Source of the DNA: Leucobacter chromiiresistens
GTDB lineage: Bacteria; Actinomycetota; Actinomycetes; Actinomycetales; Microbacteriaceae
Reading direction: 5' to 3'
Assembly (NCBI RefSeq): GCF_900102345.1
Contig: NZ_FNKB01000001.1
Coordinates: 1,302,001 to 1,366,000 of the forward strand
DNA: 64,000 nucleotides
The position numbers and the translations under genes were made by a program. The notes beneath the pieces were generated by a model. It searched no databases, was not told the DNA's origin, and was given only the letters and a program-made list of their open reading frames with translations. Shown piece after piece: positions 7,025 to 14,654 of this stretch (positions are counted from its first letter, which is position 1; each line of letters starts with the position of its first letter).

Positions 7025-7630
7025 TTGAAGACTCGGATCGCCTCGACCGTCGCTGTTGCGGCGGCCATCGTGCTCGGCGCGACCGGCTGCAGCCTCGTCG
7101 CTCCGATCGCCACCGCCACCCCGTACGGCCCGAGCGACGGAGTCAACGTCGACGTCGGAGCGGTCGACGTGCGCAACATCATGCTCGTGGCCGACGAGTC
7201 GGGCGAGAACTTCAACGTCGTGTTCGGCGCGGTCAACCAGTCGGGCGAGCCGCAGGATCTCACCATCACGTTCATCGGGTCGGGATCGCAGCAGGCGAGC
7301 GCCGAGTTCGAGGTGCCCACGGGCAACACGCTATTCGGCGATCCCGAGGGCGAGCAGACGCCCGTGCTCGTGACGCTCGACGGGCTCGAGGTCGGGTCGA
7401 CCATCGAGGCGTACTTCCAGATCGCCGGATCGCCGGAGGTGCCCTACCAGGTGCCCGTGCTCGACGGCACGCTCGAGGAGTACCGCCAGTACGTGCTCCC
7501 CGAGAACTTCAGCGCCGACGAGAACGGCGACAGCACGGTCGGCGACGAGATCACCGAGGCCGACGAGGTCGCGGATCAGTCGAAGGTCGGCGACGATGTG
7601 ACCGACGAAGAGGCGGCGCAGGCCGAGTAG
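7025..7630 (+). CDS. lpqE: LpqE-like lipoprotein
   Basis: A 201-residue predicted lipoprotein. The N-terminus has a basic start, a hydrophobic stretch and the lipobox LGATGC (Cys22), so it is probably anchored on the outer face of the membrane. The rest looks beta-rich (VDVRNIMLVADESGENFNVVF, ending in an acidic tail), and no catalytic motif is seen. The TTG start is chosen because GGAGG precedes it by 5 nt and it yields a proper signal peptide; a longer ATG at 6956 would not. Its position divergent from carD matches mycobacterial lpqE (Rv3584 beside carD Rv3583c), which is the main basis for the name. Function is unknown. Confidence 0.75.
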   Translation: MKTRIASTVAVAAAIVLGATGCSLVAPIATATPYGPSDGVNVDVGAVDVRNIMLVADESGENFNVVFGAVNQSGEPQDLTITFIGSGSQQASAEFEVPTGNTLFGDPEGEQTPVLVTLDGLEVGSTIEAYFQIAGSPEVPYQVPVLDGTLEEYRQYVLPENFSADENGDSTVGDEITEADEVADQSKVGDDVTDEEAAQAE

Positions 7631-7642
7631 GCTCGCTCGACG

Positions 7643-7676
7643 GCCCCCGCATCCGAGAGGATCGCGGGGGCTTTCT
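7643..7676 (+). terminator. Intrinsic terminator after the LpqE-like gene
   Basis: GCCCCCGC (7643-7650) pairs with GCGGGGGC (7664-7671), with extra pairing in the loop (ATCC/GGAT), followed by TTTCT. It begins 12 nt after the stop codon and has the best T-run of the window's terminators. Confidence 0.8.
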
Positions 7677-7729
7677 CATGCGCGGCGTGCTGCGGCCCGC
7701 TCGGCCCCGTCTGCCGTGTGCGCGCGTCC

Positions 7730-7795
7730 GTGAGAGATTCGGCGTCGGTGAGCCGGGTGCCTCGGAGAGGAGCTCACGGAAGTCGAATCTCTCAC
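7730..7795. repeat. Nested inverted repeat between lpqE-like gene and regX3
   Basis: An outer 12-bp perfect stem (GTGAGAGATTCG 7730-7741; CGAATCTCTCAC 7784-7795) encloses an inner stem GTGAGC (7748-7753) / GCTCAC (7772-7777). The two arms start with the same GTGAG, so alternative pairings are possible. It is non-coding, between converging genes. Confidence 0.8.
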
Positions 7796-7861
7796 CGAGG
7801 CCGGCGCGGCGCCGCACCGAGGCCGGCGTGACGCCGCACTGAGGCCGGCGCGACGCCGCAC
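7796..7861. repeat. Three tandem 22-nt repeats
   Basis: Three near-identical units (7796-7817, 7818-7839, 7840-7861) follow the pattern CGAGGCCGGCGCGACGCCGC plus AC. They directly abut the preceding inverted repeat and stop 6 nt before the regX3 stop codon. Each unit contains GGCG/CGCC self-complementarity. Confidence 0.8.
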
Positions 7862-7867
7862 CACCCG

Positions 7868-8563
7868 CTACCCGAAGCGGTAGCCCACCCCGCGCACCGT
7901 CGAGATCAGCTTCGGCTTCGACGGCTCCTCCTCGATGCGGGCCCGGATGCGCTTGATGTGCACGTCGAGGGTCTTCGTGTCGCCGTAGTAGTTGCTGCCC
8001 CACACCCGGTCGATGAGCTGACCCCGGGTCAGCACGCGGCCCGCATGCCGCATCAGCATCTCGAGCAGCTCGAACTCGCGCAGCGGCATGGAGATCTCCT
8101 CGCCGCGCACGGCGACCGCGTGCCGCTCGGAGTCGAGGCGGATCCCGAGCTCGTCGAGCACCAGCGCGTCGAAGTCGTCGGCCCGTTCCTCCTCGACGGA
8201 TCCCGACCTCCGCAGTGCGGCGCGCACGCGGGCGAGCAGCTCGCGCGTGGAGTAGGGCTTCGTGATGTAGTCGTCCGCCCCGAGCTCGAGGCCCACGACG
8301 ATGTCGATCTCGCTGTCCTTCGCGGTGAGCATGATGACCGGCACCTGCGAGGTCTGGCGGATCGCTCGGCAGACCTCCGTGCCGGGCAGACTCGGCAGCA
8401 TCAGGTCGAGCAGCACCAGGTCGGGCTGCGCAGCCGCGAACGCGGTCACCGCCTCCGCCCCGTCGTCGACCACGGTGACCCGGTAGCCCTCGCGCTCGAG
8501 CAGGTACGAGAGCGGCCGGGAGATCGACTCCTCGTCTTCGACGAGCAGGATGTGCTGTGCCAC
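7868..8563 (-). CDS. regX3: Response regulator RegX3 (OmpR/PhoB family)
   Basis: A 231-residue response regulator. The N-terminal receiver domain (residues 1-120) has the acidic pair EDEE, the phospho-acceptor Asp in LLDLMLP and the Lys of ITKPYS. The C-terminal winged helix (about 130-231) ends STVRGVGYRFG, as in the OmpR/PhoB class. The GTG start is chosen because the receiver strand begins AQHILLVEDEE; an in-frame upstream extension only reflects high GC. It overlaps the senX3 stop, and PhoU is divergent from that kinase, so it is assigned as the phosphate-responsive RegX3. Candidate targets are the GTTCA-type repeats at 9858, 60952 and 47713. Confidence 0.93.
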   Translation of the reverse strand: MAQHILLVEDEESISRPLSYLLEREGYRVTVVDDGAEAVTAFAAAQPDLVLLDLMLPSLPGTEVCRAIRQTSQVPVIMLTAKDSEIDIVVGLELGADDYITKPYSTRELLARVRAALRRSGSVEEERADDFDALVLDELGIRLDSERHAVAVRGEEISMPLREFELLEMLMRHAGRVLTRGQLIDRVWGSNYYGDTKTLDVHIKRIRARIEEEPSKPKLISTVRGVGYRFG

Positions 8564-9816
8564 TACTGTGGTCCTTTCTCGTGACCCGACTCCGCCGGAG
8601 CCGGGGCGTTCATGCGTGCCGCCTGGTTCGCGAGCCCCGCCGACTTCATCGCGCGCTTCGCCTTCTTCACGCGCTTCGCGCTCTTCGACGAGTCGTTCTC
8701 CGGGTGGAGCGGGAAGGTGAGCGTGAAGCTCGATCCCACGCCCTGCTGCGACCACACGTCGACGTCGCCGCCGTGCGCGCGCATCGTGTGCCGGGCGATG
8801 CTCAGCCCGAGCCCGGTGCCGCCGTCCACCCGCGTGCGGGCGCCGTCGACCCGGTAGAAGCGCTCGAAGATGCGCGGCAGGTGCTCGGGGGGGATGCCCT
8901 CGCCCTGATCGGTGACGGTCACGACGAAACGATTCTTCTCCCGCGCCATGCCCACGCCCACGCGGCCGCCCTCCGGGGAGTGGCGGATCGCGTTGCTGAG
9001 CAGGTTGGCGACGGCCGAGCTGAGCGAGGTGGGGCGTCCCAGGATCACCGCGTCCCGCTCCCGGGCATCGTCGGCCGTGACGACCAGGTCGACGTGATGC
9101 TGCTCGGCGAACGCGCGGTGCGTCTCGACCTCGGCGCGCACGAGGTCGATCAGCGACACGGATTCGCGATCCTCGGGACGCAGCGTCGACTGCGCCTCCG
9201 AGAGCTGGATGATGTCGCGCGAGAGCTCGCCGAGGCGGCGCGACTCCTTCACGAGGCTCTTCGCGAAGTCGCGCACGAGCACGGGATCGTCGGCCGCCTC
9301 CTGCACCGCCTCCGCGAGGAGCCCGATCGCCGCGATGGGCGTCTTCAGCTCGTGACTCACGTTCGCGATGAAGTCGCGGCGCATCGCATTCACGCGCTGC
9401 TCCTCGCCCATGTCCTCCGCCAGGATCACGACGAACCGCTGCTGCAGGCGCACGATGTGGATGCGCACCGTGTCGGCCGGGTTGCTCGGATCCGGGTCGT
9501 GCGTATCGGGAACGCCCGACGTCATCACCCGGCGCACACGACTGAGGAACTCGGTGTCCAGGAGCTCCTCGTCGCTCAGGTGCCGTTCCTGGCGGGCCAC
9601 CGGATTGACGTACACCGGCGCGAGCGACGAATCGAGCACGACGGCGAACGTGTCGACCTCGTCGAGGATCGCGGTGGCCACCTCGGGCAGCTCGGGCCGC
9701 ATCTCCTTCGACCGTCGAACGCCCGCCGCGCGGGCGCCCACGATTGCTAGGGTGGTGCCTGCACCCACGACGATGCCCAGTGCCGTCGCCGCGAGTACGA
9801 GCAGGGTCGGGTCCAT
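8563..9816 (-). CDS. senX3: Sensor histidine kinase SenX3
   Basis: The membrane sensor kinase partner of RegX3, controlling the phosphate-starvation response. The protein is 417 residues from the chosen ATG. One N-terminal transmembrane helix (residues about 3-25) is followed by a PAS-like region (FAVVLDSSLAPVYVNP). The HisKA domain carries the phospho-acceptor His in NVSHELKTPIAAI. The ATPase domain has the N-box NLLSNAIRHSPEGG and G-boxes (DQGEGIPP and GGTGLGLSI). The tail is Lys/Ala-rich. Starts at 9825 (ATG) or 9840 (GTG) are also possible, and no start has a well-spaced ribosome site. The stop overlaps the regX3 GTG. Confidence 0.93.
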   Translation of the reverse strand: MDPTLLVLAATALGIVVGAGTTLAIVGARAAGVRRSKEMRPELPEVATAILDEVDTFAVVLDSSLAPVYVNPVARQERHLSDEELLDTEFLSRVRRVMTSGVPDTHDPDPSNPADTVRIHIVRLQQRFVVILAEDMGEEQRVNAMRRDFIANVSHELKTPIAAIGLLAEAVQEAADDPVLVRDFAKSLVKESRRLGELSRDIIQLSEAQSTLRPEDRESVSLIDLVRAEVETHRAFAEQHHVDLVVTADDARERDAVILGRPTSLSSAVANLLSNAIRHSPEGGRVGVGMAREKNRFVVTVTDQGEGIPPEHLPRIFERFYRVDGARTRVDGGTGLGLSIARHTMRAHGGDVDVWSQQGVGSSFTLTFPLHPENDSSKSAKRVKKAKRAMKSAGLANQAARMNAPAPAESGHEKGPQ

Positions 9817-9857
9817 GCCTCTCATCGTAGATGTGCGCACAGACCCGAGACCCCAGA

Positions 9858-9901
9858 GTTCAACTGTTGTTTACCTGTTGGTGCGCCGCGGTTCATCGGT
9901 T
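9858..9901. promoter_or_regulatory. PHO-box-like 11-nt direct repeats between senX3 and phoU
   Basis: GTTCAACTGTT (9858-9868) is immediately followed by GTTTACCTGTT (9869-9879). After one 11-nt gap comes GTTCATCGGTT (9891-9901), in the same phase, and a weaker GGTTGAGGTTG falls in phase at 9913. The known actinobacterial PHO box is a tandem 11-nt repeat with a GTTCA core. Autoregulation by RegX3 is inferred. Confidence 0.65.
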
Positions 9902-9926
9902 CCGCCCAAACTGGTTGAGGTTGCGC

Positions 9927-9938
9927 GTCTGCGCAGAC
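9927..9938. promoter_or_regulatory. Perfect 12-bp palindrome in the phoU leader
   Basis: GTCTGCGCAGAC is fully palindromic and ends 2 nt before the AGAGGAAA ribosome-binding region of phoU. It could be an operator or a short mRNA hairpin limiting access to the ribosome site. Its function is unknown. Confidence 0.4.
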
Positions 9939-9953
9939 AAGAGAGGAAACCCC

Positions 9954-10595
9954 ATGCGTGAGGTCTTTCAGCAGTCGCTCCGCGATGTGCAGGATCGCCT
10001 GGTACTGATCGCCGAGCTCGTCGAGCAGGCCATCACCGAGGCGACCACCGCCTTCGGTAGCTCCGACGTCGGGATCGCCGAGAAGGTGATCGACCGCGTC
10101 GAGGAGATCGAGATCCTGGCCGCCGAGCTCGATCAGCTGACCATCGACATCCTGGCCCGTCAGCAGCCCGTCGCCTCCGACCTGCGCCTCATGGTCGGGT
10201 CGCTGCGCATGAGCGCATCGCTCGAGCGCATGGCCGACCTGGCGCAGCACATCGCCCAGCTCGCCCGATACCGCTACCCCGAGAGCGCGATCCCGGCCGG
10301 GCTCACCAAGACGTTCGCCCGCATGGGCGCGCTCGACGTCGAGATGGCGCGCAAGATCGTGGATCTGCTGCGCACGCAGGATCCGCGGCTCATCGCCGAG
10401 GTGCGCGACCTCGACGACGACCTCGACGAGCTGCACGCCAAGGTGTTCGAGAAGGTGCTCAGCGACAACCTCGCCGAGACGCCCGCGAACGTGGTCGACT
10501 CGACCCTCGCCAGCCGGTACCACGAGCGCTTCGGCGATCACGCGGTCGGCATCGCGCGCCAGATCCAGTACTTCATCAGCGGCTCGCTCGACTGA
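9954..10595 (+). CDS. phoU: Phosphate-signalling protein PhoU
   Basis: A helical regulator that links phosphate transport to the SenX3-RegX3 kinase pair and holds it inactive when phosphate is plentiful. The protein is 213 residues with the two three-helix-bundle repeats of the family. Metal-binding-type motifs are recognisable as ELVEQAITEATTAF and, in repeat 2, VDSTLASRYHERFGDHAVGIARQI. The ATG is preceded by AGAGGAAA at a normal distance; an in-frame extension upstream would run through the PHO-box-like array. No pst transporter genes are in the window, but a Pit transporter is at 61.1 kb. Confidence 0.95.
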   Translation: MREVFQQSLRDVQDRLVLIAELVEQAITEATTAFGSSDVGIAEKVIDRVEEIEILAAELDQLTIDILARQQPVASDLRLMVGSLRMSASLERMADLAQHIAQLARYRYPESAIPAGLTKTFARMGALDVEMARKIVDLLRTQDPRLIAEVRDLDDDLDELHAKVFEKVLSDNLAETPANVVDSTLASRYHERFGDHAVGIARQIQYFISGSLD

Positions 10596-10618
10596 GAGCG
10601 CTCGCGGCTCGCTGCTCC

Positions 10619-10651
10619 GCGCCCCGTTCGGCCCCGTGCCGGGCGGGGCGC
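10619..10651 (+). terminator. Possible hairpin terminator after phoU
   Basis: GCGCCCCG (10619-10626) and CGGGGCGC (10644-10651) form an 8-bp stem 23 nt after the phoU stop, without a T-run. The remainder of the 170-bp spacer to cysS is GC-rich with imperfect GGCTGCGGGTG repeats and no visible gene. Confidence 0.4.
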
Positions 10652-10752
10652 CGTCGTACGCGGGCGTGACGCGGGCGGCTGCGGGTGTGGCGCGGGTGGC
10701 GCCGGCGGCTGCGGGTGGCGCGCGCTCCCGGAGCGCGCCGAGGGCGCGACGG

Positions 10753-10758
10753 TAGGCT
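10753..10758 (+). promoter_or_regulatory. -10-like TAGGCT, leaderless cysS promoter
   Basis: TAGGCT ends 7 nt before the cysS GTG. No Shine-Dalgarno and no convincing -35 were seen. Confidence 0.45.
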
Positions 10759-10765
10759 GATACCC

Positions 10766-12220
10766 GTGAATCAACGCATCTACGACTCGCGCGCCCAGGC
10801 GGTCGTCGACTTCGCCCCGCTCGAAGCGGGCAGGGTCGGCCTCTACGTGTGCGGCCCGACCGTGCAGTCGGCACCCCACATCGGCCACCTGCGGAGCGCC
10901 CTCGTCTACGACCAGATGCGCCGGTGGTTCGCCGCCACGGGGCACGACGTCACGCTGATCCGCAACGTCACCGATATCGACGACAAGATCCTCGACAACG
11001 CGCGCACCGCCCGGGCGGAGCGCGGCTCCCGCGAGGAGTGGTGGGCGCTCGCGTACCGCGTCGAGCGCGTGTTCACCGCCGCGTACGACGCGATCGGCGT
11101 GCTCGCCCCCACGTACGAGCCCCGGGCGACCGCGAACATCCGCGAGATGGTCGAGCTCATCGAGCTGCTGATCGAGCGCGGGCACGCGTACCCGGCCGCT
11201 GACGGATCGGCGAGCGTCTACTTCGACACCGCCAGTTGGTCCGAGTACGGGGCGCTCACCCGTCAGCAGCGCGACCAGATGGAGGACGCGGCGGACTCCG
11301 AGCCGGTCGGCAAGCGCGACCCCCGCGACTTCGCGCTCTGGAAGGCGCACCGCGACGGCGAACCGCTCACCGCCGCATGGCCGTCGCCGTGGGGGCTCGG
11401 CCGCCCCGGATGGCACATCGAGTGCTCGGCGATGGCGACCCGGTATCTCGGCGAGGAGTTCGACATCCACGGCGGCGGGCTCGACCTCCGCTTCCCGCAC
11501 CACGAGAACGAGCTCGCGCAGTCGCAGGCGGCGGGCCACGCGTTCGCGCGGCACTGGATCCACAACGGGCTCGTGAACACCGGCGGGCAGAAGATGTCGA
11601 AGTCGCTCGGCAACTCGCTGTTCGCCGAGGACCTGCTGGCCCGGGCGCGGCCGATCGTGCTGCGCTACTTCCTCGGATCGGCGCACTACCGCTCGGTGCT
11701 CGAGTACTCCGAGACCTCGCTCGCCGAGGCCGAGGCCGCGTTCTCGCGGATCGAGGGGTTCCTGGCGCGGGCCGCCGAGCTGCCGGGCTTCGCCGCACCG
11801 CTCGCCGCGCCGCTCGCCGCGCCTGCCGCCGACCGGCTGCCCGAGGCGTTCGTCGCCGCGATGCTCGACGATTTCGCGATCCCGCAGGCCCTCGCCGCGC
11901 TGCACGAGGCGGTGCGGGCCGGCAACTCGGCACTGGCCGACGGGGATGCGCAGCTCGCCGCCCGGCACGGCGTCGCAGTGTCGCGTATGCTTGACGTTCT
12001 CGGCTTGAATCCGCGCGACCCGCACTGGGCCGCGGGCAGCGCCGATACGAGCAACGCCGAGTCCGCACTCGGCGCCCTGGTCGATGACCTCCTCGCACAG
12101 CGCACCCGGGCGCGCGCAGACAAAGACTTCGCCACGAGCGACGCGATCCGCGACCGCCTGCTGTCGGCCGGCATCGTGCTCGAAGACACCCCGAACGGAC
12201 CCCGCTGGAGCCTGACATGA
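10766..12220 (+). CDS. cysS: Cysteinyl-tRNA synthetase CysS
   Basis: A class I aminoacyl-tRNA synthetase charging tRNA-Cys. The protein is 484 residues, the family length. The catalytic signature is [13 protein letters not shown] (HIGH motif, about residues 37-40) and KMSKSLGNS near residue 278. Zinc ligands are visible in [16 protein letters not shown] and FPHHENE. The C-terminal DALR-type helical domain begins near residue 350 and has Ala-rich repeats ([12 protein letters not shown]). The GTG start follows the TAGGCT element and fits the family N-terminus. The stop overlaps the rlmB ATG by 4 nt. The cysS-rlmB order is the same as in Mycobacterium. Confidence 0.96.
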   Translation: MNQRIYDSRAQAVVDFAPLEAGRVGLYVCGPTVQSAPHIGHLRSALVYDQMRRWFAATGHDVTLIRNVTDIDDKILDNARTARAERGSREEWWALAYRVERVFTAAYDAIGVLAPTYEPRATANIREMVELIELLIERGHAYPAADGSASVYFDTASWSEYGALTRQQRDQMEDAADSEPVGKRDPRDFALWKAHRDGEPLTAAWPSPWGLGRPGWHIECSAMATRYLGEEFDIHGGGLDLRFPHHENELAQSQAAGHAFARHWIHNGLVNTGGQKMSKSLGNSLFAEDLLARARPIVLRYFLGSAHYRSVLEYSETSLAEAEAAFSRIEGFLARAAELPGFAAPLAAPLAAPAADRLPEAFVAAMLDDFAIPQALAALHEAVRAGNSALADGDAQLAARHGVAVSRMLDVLGLNPRDPHWAAGSADTSNAESALGALVDDLLAQRTRARADKDFATSDAIRDRLLSAGIVLEDTPNGPRWSLT

Positions 12221-13215
12221 GTAATAAGAAGAGCCGTACCGGCGCTGTCCGCAAGAAGGGCCTCGGCAAGGCCGTCGGATCGGGCGGGCAGGGGCGCCAG
12301 GCGCTCGAGGGCCGCGGCCCCACGCCGCGCGCCGAGGATCGCGAGTACCACGCGAAGTACAAGGAGAAGAAGGCCCGCGAGCGGTACGAGGCGGCGAAGG
12401 CGCGCTACACCGAGCGCACGGGCCGCCCCGCCGAGCGCGGCGGACGCTCCAAGAAGGACGAGAGCGAGCTCGTCACGGGCCGCAACGCCGTGCTCGAGGC
12501 GCTGCGCGCGAAGATTCCGGCGACCACGCTGTACATCGCGGCCCGCGTCGAGATGGACGATCGCATGCGCGAGATCCTCCGCATCGCGACCAACCGGGGG
12601 CTCGCCGTGCTCGAGATCATGCGGCCCGAGATGGATCGCATGGTCGAGCGCGACACCGTGCATCAGGGCGTCGTGCTGAAGGTGCCGCCGCTCGAGCACG
12701 CGCACCCCATGGAGGTGCTCGACGAGGTGATCGGCCGCGGCGAGATGCCGCTGTTCGTCGCGCTCGACGGCGTCACCGACCCGCGCAATCTCGGAGCGAT
12801 CATCCGCTCCGTCGCCGCGTTCGGCGGGCAGGCGGTCATCGTGCCGCAGCGCCGCTCGGCCAGCCTCAACTCGGCGGCGTGGAAGACGTCGGCGGGGGCC
12901 GCCGCCCGGGTGCCGGTCGCGATGGCCTCGAACCTGACTCAGACGCTCAAGGAGTTCAAGAAGCAGGGCGTCTTCGTGGTCGGGCTCGACGGCGACGGCG
13001 ACGTCTCGCTGCCCGGTCTCGAGCTGGCGGATCGCCCGGTCGTCGTGGTGGTCGGCAGCGAGGGCAAGGGTCTCTCACGCCTCGTCACCGAGACCTGCGA
13101 CGCGGTGGTGTCGATTCCGATCTCGTCGGCGACCGAGTCGCTGAATGCGGGCATCGCGGCGAGCGTGTCGCTCTACGAGATCGCGCGCCTGCGGGCGGAG
13201 CGCGGGGAGCGCTGA
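12217..13215 (+). CDS. rlmB: 23S rRNA 2'-O-ribose methyltransferase RlmB/TrmH family
   Basis: A SPOUT-class SAM-dependent RNA methyltransferase, probably methylating a 23S rRNA ribose. The protein is 332 residues. A long, very basic, Lys/Arg-rich extension (residues 1-85) probably binds RNA. An L30e-like substrate-binding domain follows ([13 protein letters not shown]), then the trefoil-knot SPOUT domain with motif 1 ([15 protein letters not shown]), motif 2 ([12 protein letters not shown]) and motif 3 ([18 protein letters not shown]). It is translationally coupled to cysS. The target nucleotide cannot be told from sequence, and the symbol follows usual actinobacterial annotation. Confidence 0.92.
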   Translation: MSNKKSRTGAVRKKGLGKAVGSGGQGRQALEGRGPTPRAEDREYHAKYKEKKARERYEAAKARYTERTGRPAERGGRSKKDESELVTGRNAVLEALRAKIPATTLYIAARVEMDDRMREILRIATNRGLAVLEIMRPEMDRMVERDTVHQGVVLKVPPLEHAHPMEVLDEVIGRGEMPLFVALDGVTDPRNLGAIIRSVAAFGGQAVIVPQRRSASLNSAAWKTSAGAAARVPVAMASNLTQTLKEFKKQGVFVVGLDGDGDVSLPGLELADRPVVVVVGSEGKGLSRLVTETCDAVVSIPISSATESLNAGIAASVSLYEIARLRAERGER

Positions 13216-13289
13216 GCCGGGGGCGTTGAGCGGCCCCGGCCGCGGGCGCGCGGCCGCAGCTGCGCGGCCCGCTCCCGCCGCCGCGCCTA

Positions 13290-13355
13290 CGGCGAGCGGT
13301 CAGTTCGGTGCAGTACTCCGGCGAGTGGCGCACATTTCTGACCGCTCACGCCGCC
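13290..13355. repeat. Dispersed palindromic repeat, copy 1
   Basis: About 66 nt bounded by inverted arms GAGCGGTCAG (13294-13303) and CTGACCGCTC (13338-13347), with an inner sequence TTCGGTGCAGTACTCCGGC. Copy 2 at 14485 shares GGTCAGTTCGGTGC, the TATTCCGGC-like centre, CGCAT and the closing CTGACCGCTCAC. The copies bracket the DUF559-type gene. Confidence 0.75.
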
Positions 13356-13388
13356 GAAGGCGCCCACCCACGCTCACGCCGCCGAAGG
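13343..13388. repeat. 18-nt direct repeat overlapping a gene end
   Basis: CGCTCACGCCGCCGAAGG occurs at 13343-13360 and again at 13371-13388. The first copy starts inside the right arm of the palindromic repeat. The second contains the stop codon (13374-13376, minus strand) and last codons of the DUF559-type gene. Confidence 0.75.
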
Positions 13389-14360
13389 GTGCCACCCCCG
13401 ATCGCGCAGTGCGCTTTCGATCCGCGCGCGCAGTTCGTGGGTGCGCACGTACTGCAGGTCCGCTGTGACGCGAATCGGCCACCAGCCCGCGCTCGCGTAG
13501 GCGTGGTACTTGTCGATGTCGCGGTTCCACTGGGCCGCGAGCAGCCGGTGATGCGATCCCTCGTACTCGAGCGCGACCCGGTACTCGGGATACGCGAGCT
13601 CGCTCGCCCCGAGCAGCCGGCCGTTCGCGTCGTACACGTCGACATCGAGCTGAGGGGGCGGAAGCCCCCAGGTGTGCAGCCTGACGCGCAGGTGACTCTC
13701 GGGCGCCGATGCGCTCCCGGTAGCCAGGAGGGGAAGCGCGGCACGCAGCGCCGTGTTGCCGCGCCGACGCGTCGCGCAGATGATCGCCGCGAGCTCATCG
13801 CACGTCGCGTGCGGTGCGCGTTCGAGCCGCTGCGTTCCCGGGATGCGCGGACGGCGGATCACCGCGTCGCCGAGCGCTACGAGGTCGGGTAACGACAGGA
13901 CGCCGCCGAGCATCGCCCACATGCTCGCGGGTGCCGCGGTCGGCAGGCCGCGCGAGGTGCCCACGCGCACCGATGCGGGCGCGAGACGGTGGCTGCGCAC
14001 CCCGGGTGCGCGCGACACCCACCGGTCCGAGCAGCACGAGATGTCGACGTCGTCGTCGGATCGGGGAGGCACGGGGAGACCGAGGATCACGGCCGCGGTG
14101 GCGTGGCTGAAGAACTGGCCGCGGGAGAGCGTTCTTGATATCGCGCGGGCGTTCGCGATCTGCTGCCGGCGCCAGCGCACTGCACGGTGCTCGCCCGCCT
14201 CGTCGGGGCTCGCGACGCCGACGCGGCGGTACACGCCGCGCGTCACCCGCGCGACATCAGGGGCGGCCAGGCGGCGTGAGGAGAGGCCCGCGGCTCGCGC
14301 TTCGGCCGCGGTGAACGCAGCGCTCAGGGCGTCGGGAAGGGGCACGCGTGCTCGGGGCAT
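13374..14360 (-). CDS. DUF559/Vsr-like protein with AbiEi-type N-terminus
   Basis: A 328-residue protein of a class common in Actinobacteria. The N-terminal part resembles a helix-turn-helix/AbiEi-antitoxin-like region (AAGLSSRRLAAPDVARVTRGVYRR with FFSHATAAVILGLPVP). The C-terminal 100 residues resemble a DUF559/Vsr endonuclease-like fold (LDVDVYDANGRLLG, then ALEYEGSHHR and WWPIRVT). The acidic D-x-D...E-Y-E pattern could bind metal, but activity is unproven. The ATG at 14360 is chosen because the conserved N-terminus starts there. It lies alone between two palindromic repeats, and its last codons sit in a direct repeat, which suggests a mobile or recently inserted gene. No toxin partner is adjacent. 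Confidence 0.7.
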   Translation of the reverse strand: MPRARVPLPDALSAAFTAAEARAAGLSSRRLAAPDVARVTRGVYRRVGVASPDEAGEHRAVRWRRQQIANARAISRTLSRGQFFSHATAAVILGLPVPPRSDDDVDISCCSDRWVSRAPGVRSHRLAPASVRVGTSRGLPTAAPASMWAMLGGVLSLPDLVALGDAVIRRPRIPGTQRLERAPHATCDELAAIICATRRRGNTALRAALPLLATGSASAPESHLRVRLHTWGLPPPQLDVDVYDANGRLLGASELAYPEYRVALEYEGSHHRLLAAQWNRDIDKYHAYASAGWWPIRVTADLQYVRTHELRARIESALRDRGWHPSAA

Positions 14361-14484
14361 ACGCCGAGCCTGACACCTCTCGCGCACGCGGTGCGTGCGG
14401 AGTCGCGGTTCGTGGATAAGTGTGCGCGCCGAGCGCCGCGCCAGCTCTGTGAGCGGTGCTTCTGCCGGGCCGCGTCTGGTTCTC

Positions 14485-14552
14485 CGGCGTGACCGGTCAG
14501 TTCGGTGCGCTATTCCGGCCCGAAGCGCATGATACTGACCGCTCACCGGTGG
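14485..14552. repeat. Dispersed palindromic repeat, copy 2
   Basis: Inverted arms GTGACCGGTCAG (14489-14500) and CTGACCGCTCAC (14535-14546) surround TTCGGTGCGCTATTCCGGC. It is in the same orientation as copy 1 at 13290 and about 1.2 kb from it, on the other side of the DUF559-type gene. Confidence 0.75.
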
Positions 14553-14601
14553 CGGGGCGGGCGGGGCCGGGCGGGGCGGGCGGGGCCGGGCGGGCGGGCG
14601 G
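14552..14601 (+). repeat. G-run tandem repeat upstream of a glycosyltransferase gene
   Basis: Two perfect 19-nt units (14552-14570, 14571-14589; start GCGGGGCGGGCGGGG) are followed by GCGGGCGGGCGG. There are more than ten runs of three or four G on the plus strand, so quadruplex formation is plausible. It lies 50-100 nt upstream of the GTG at 14655. Confidence 0.7.
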
Positions 14602-14641
14602 AGCGCGGGGGCGCAGAGCGTGGGGCGCGGAGCGCGGCCGC

Positions 14642-14647
14642 TAGGCT
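14642..14647 (+). promoter_or_regulatory. -10-like TAGGCT before the GT2 gene
   Basis: TAGGCT ends 7 nt before the GTG. The gap itself reads GGAGGGC, so either a leaderless start or a very close Shine-Dalgarno is possible. Confidence 0.45.
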
Positions 14648-14654
14648 GGAGGGC

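Noticed and set aside
7730..7795. Riboswitch or tRNA-like RNA
   Set aside because: The fold is two nested stems without a conserved riboswitch core or tRNA features, and it lies between converging genes.
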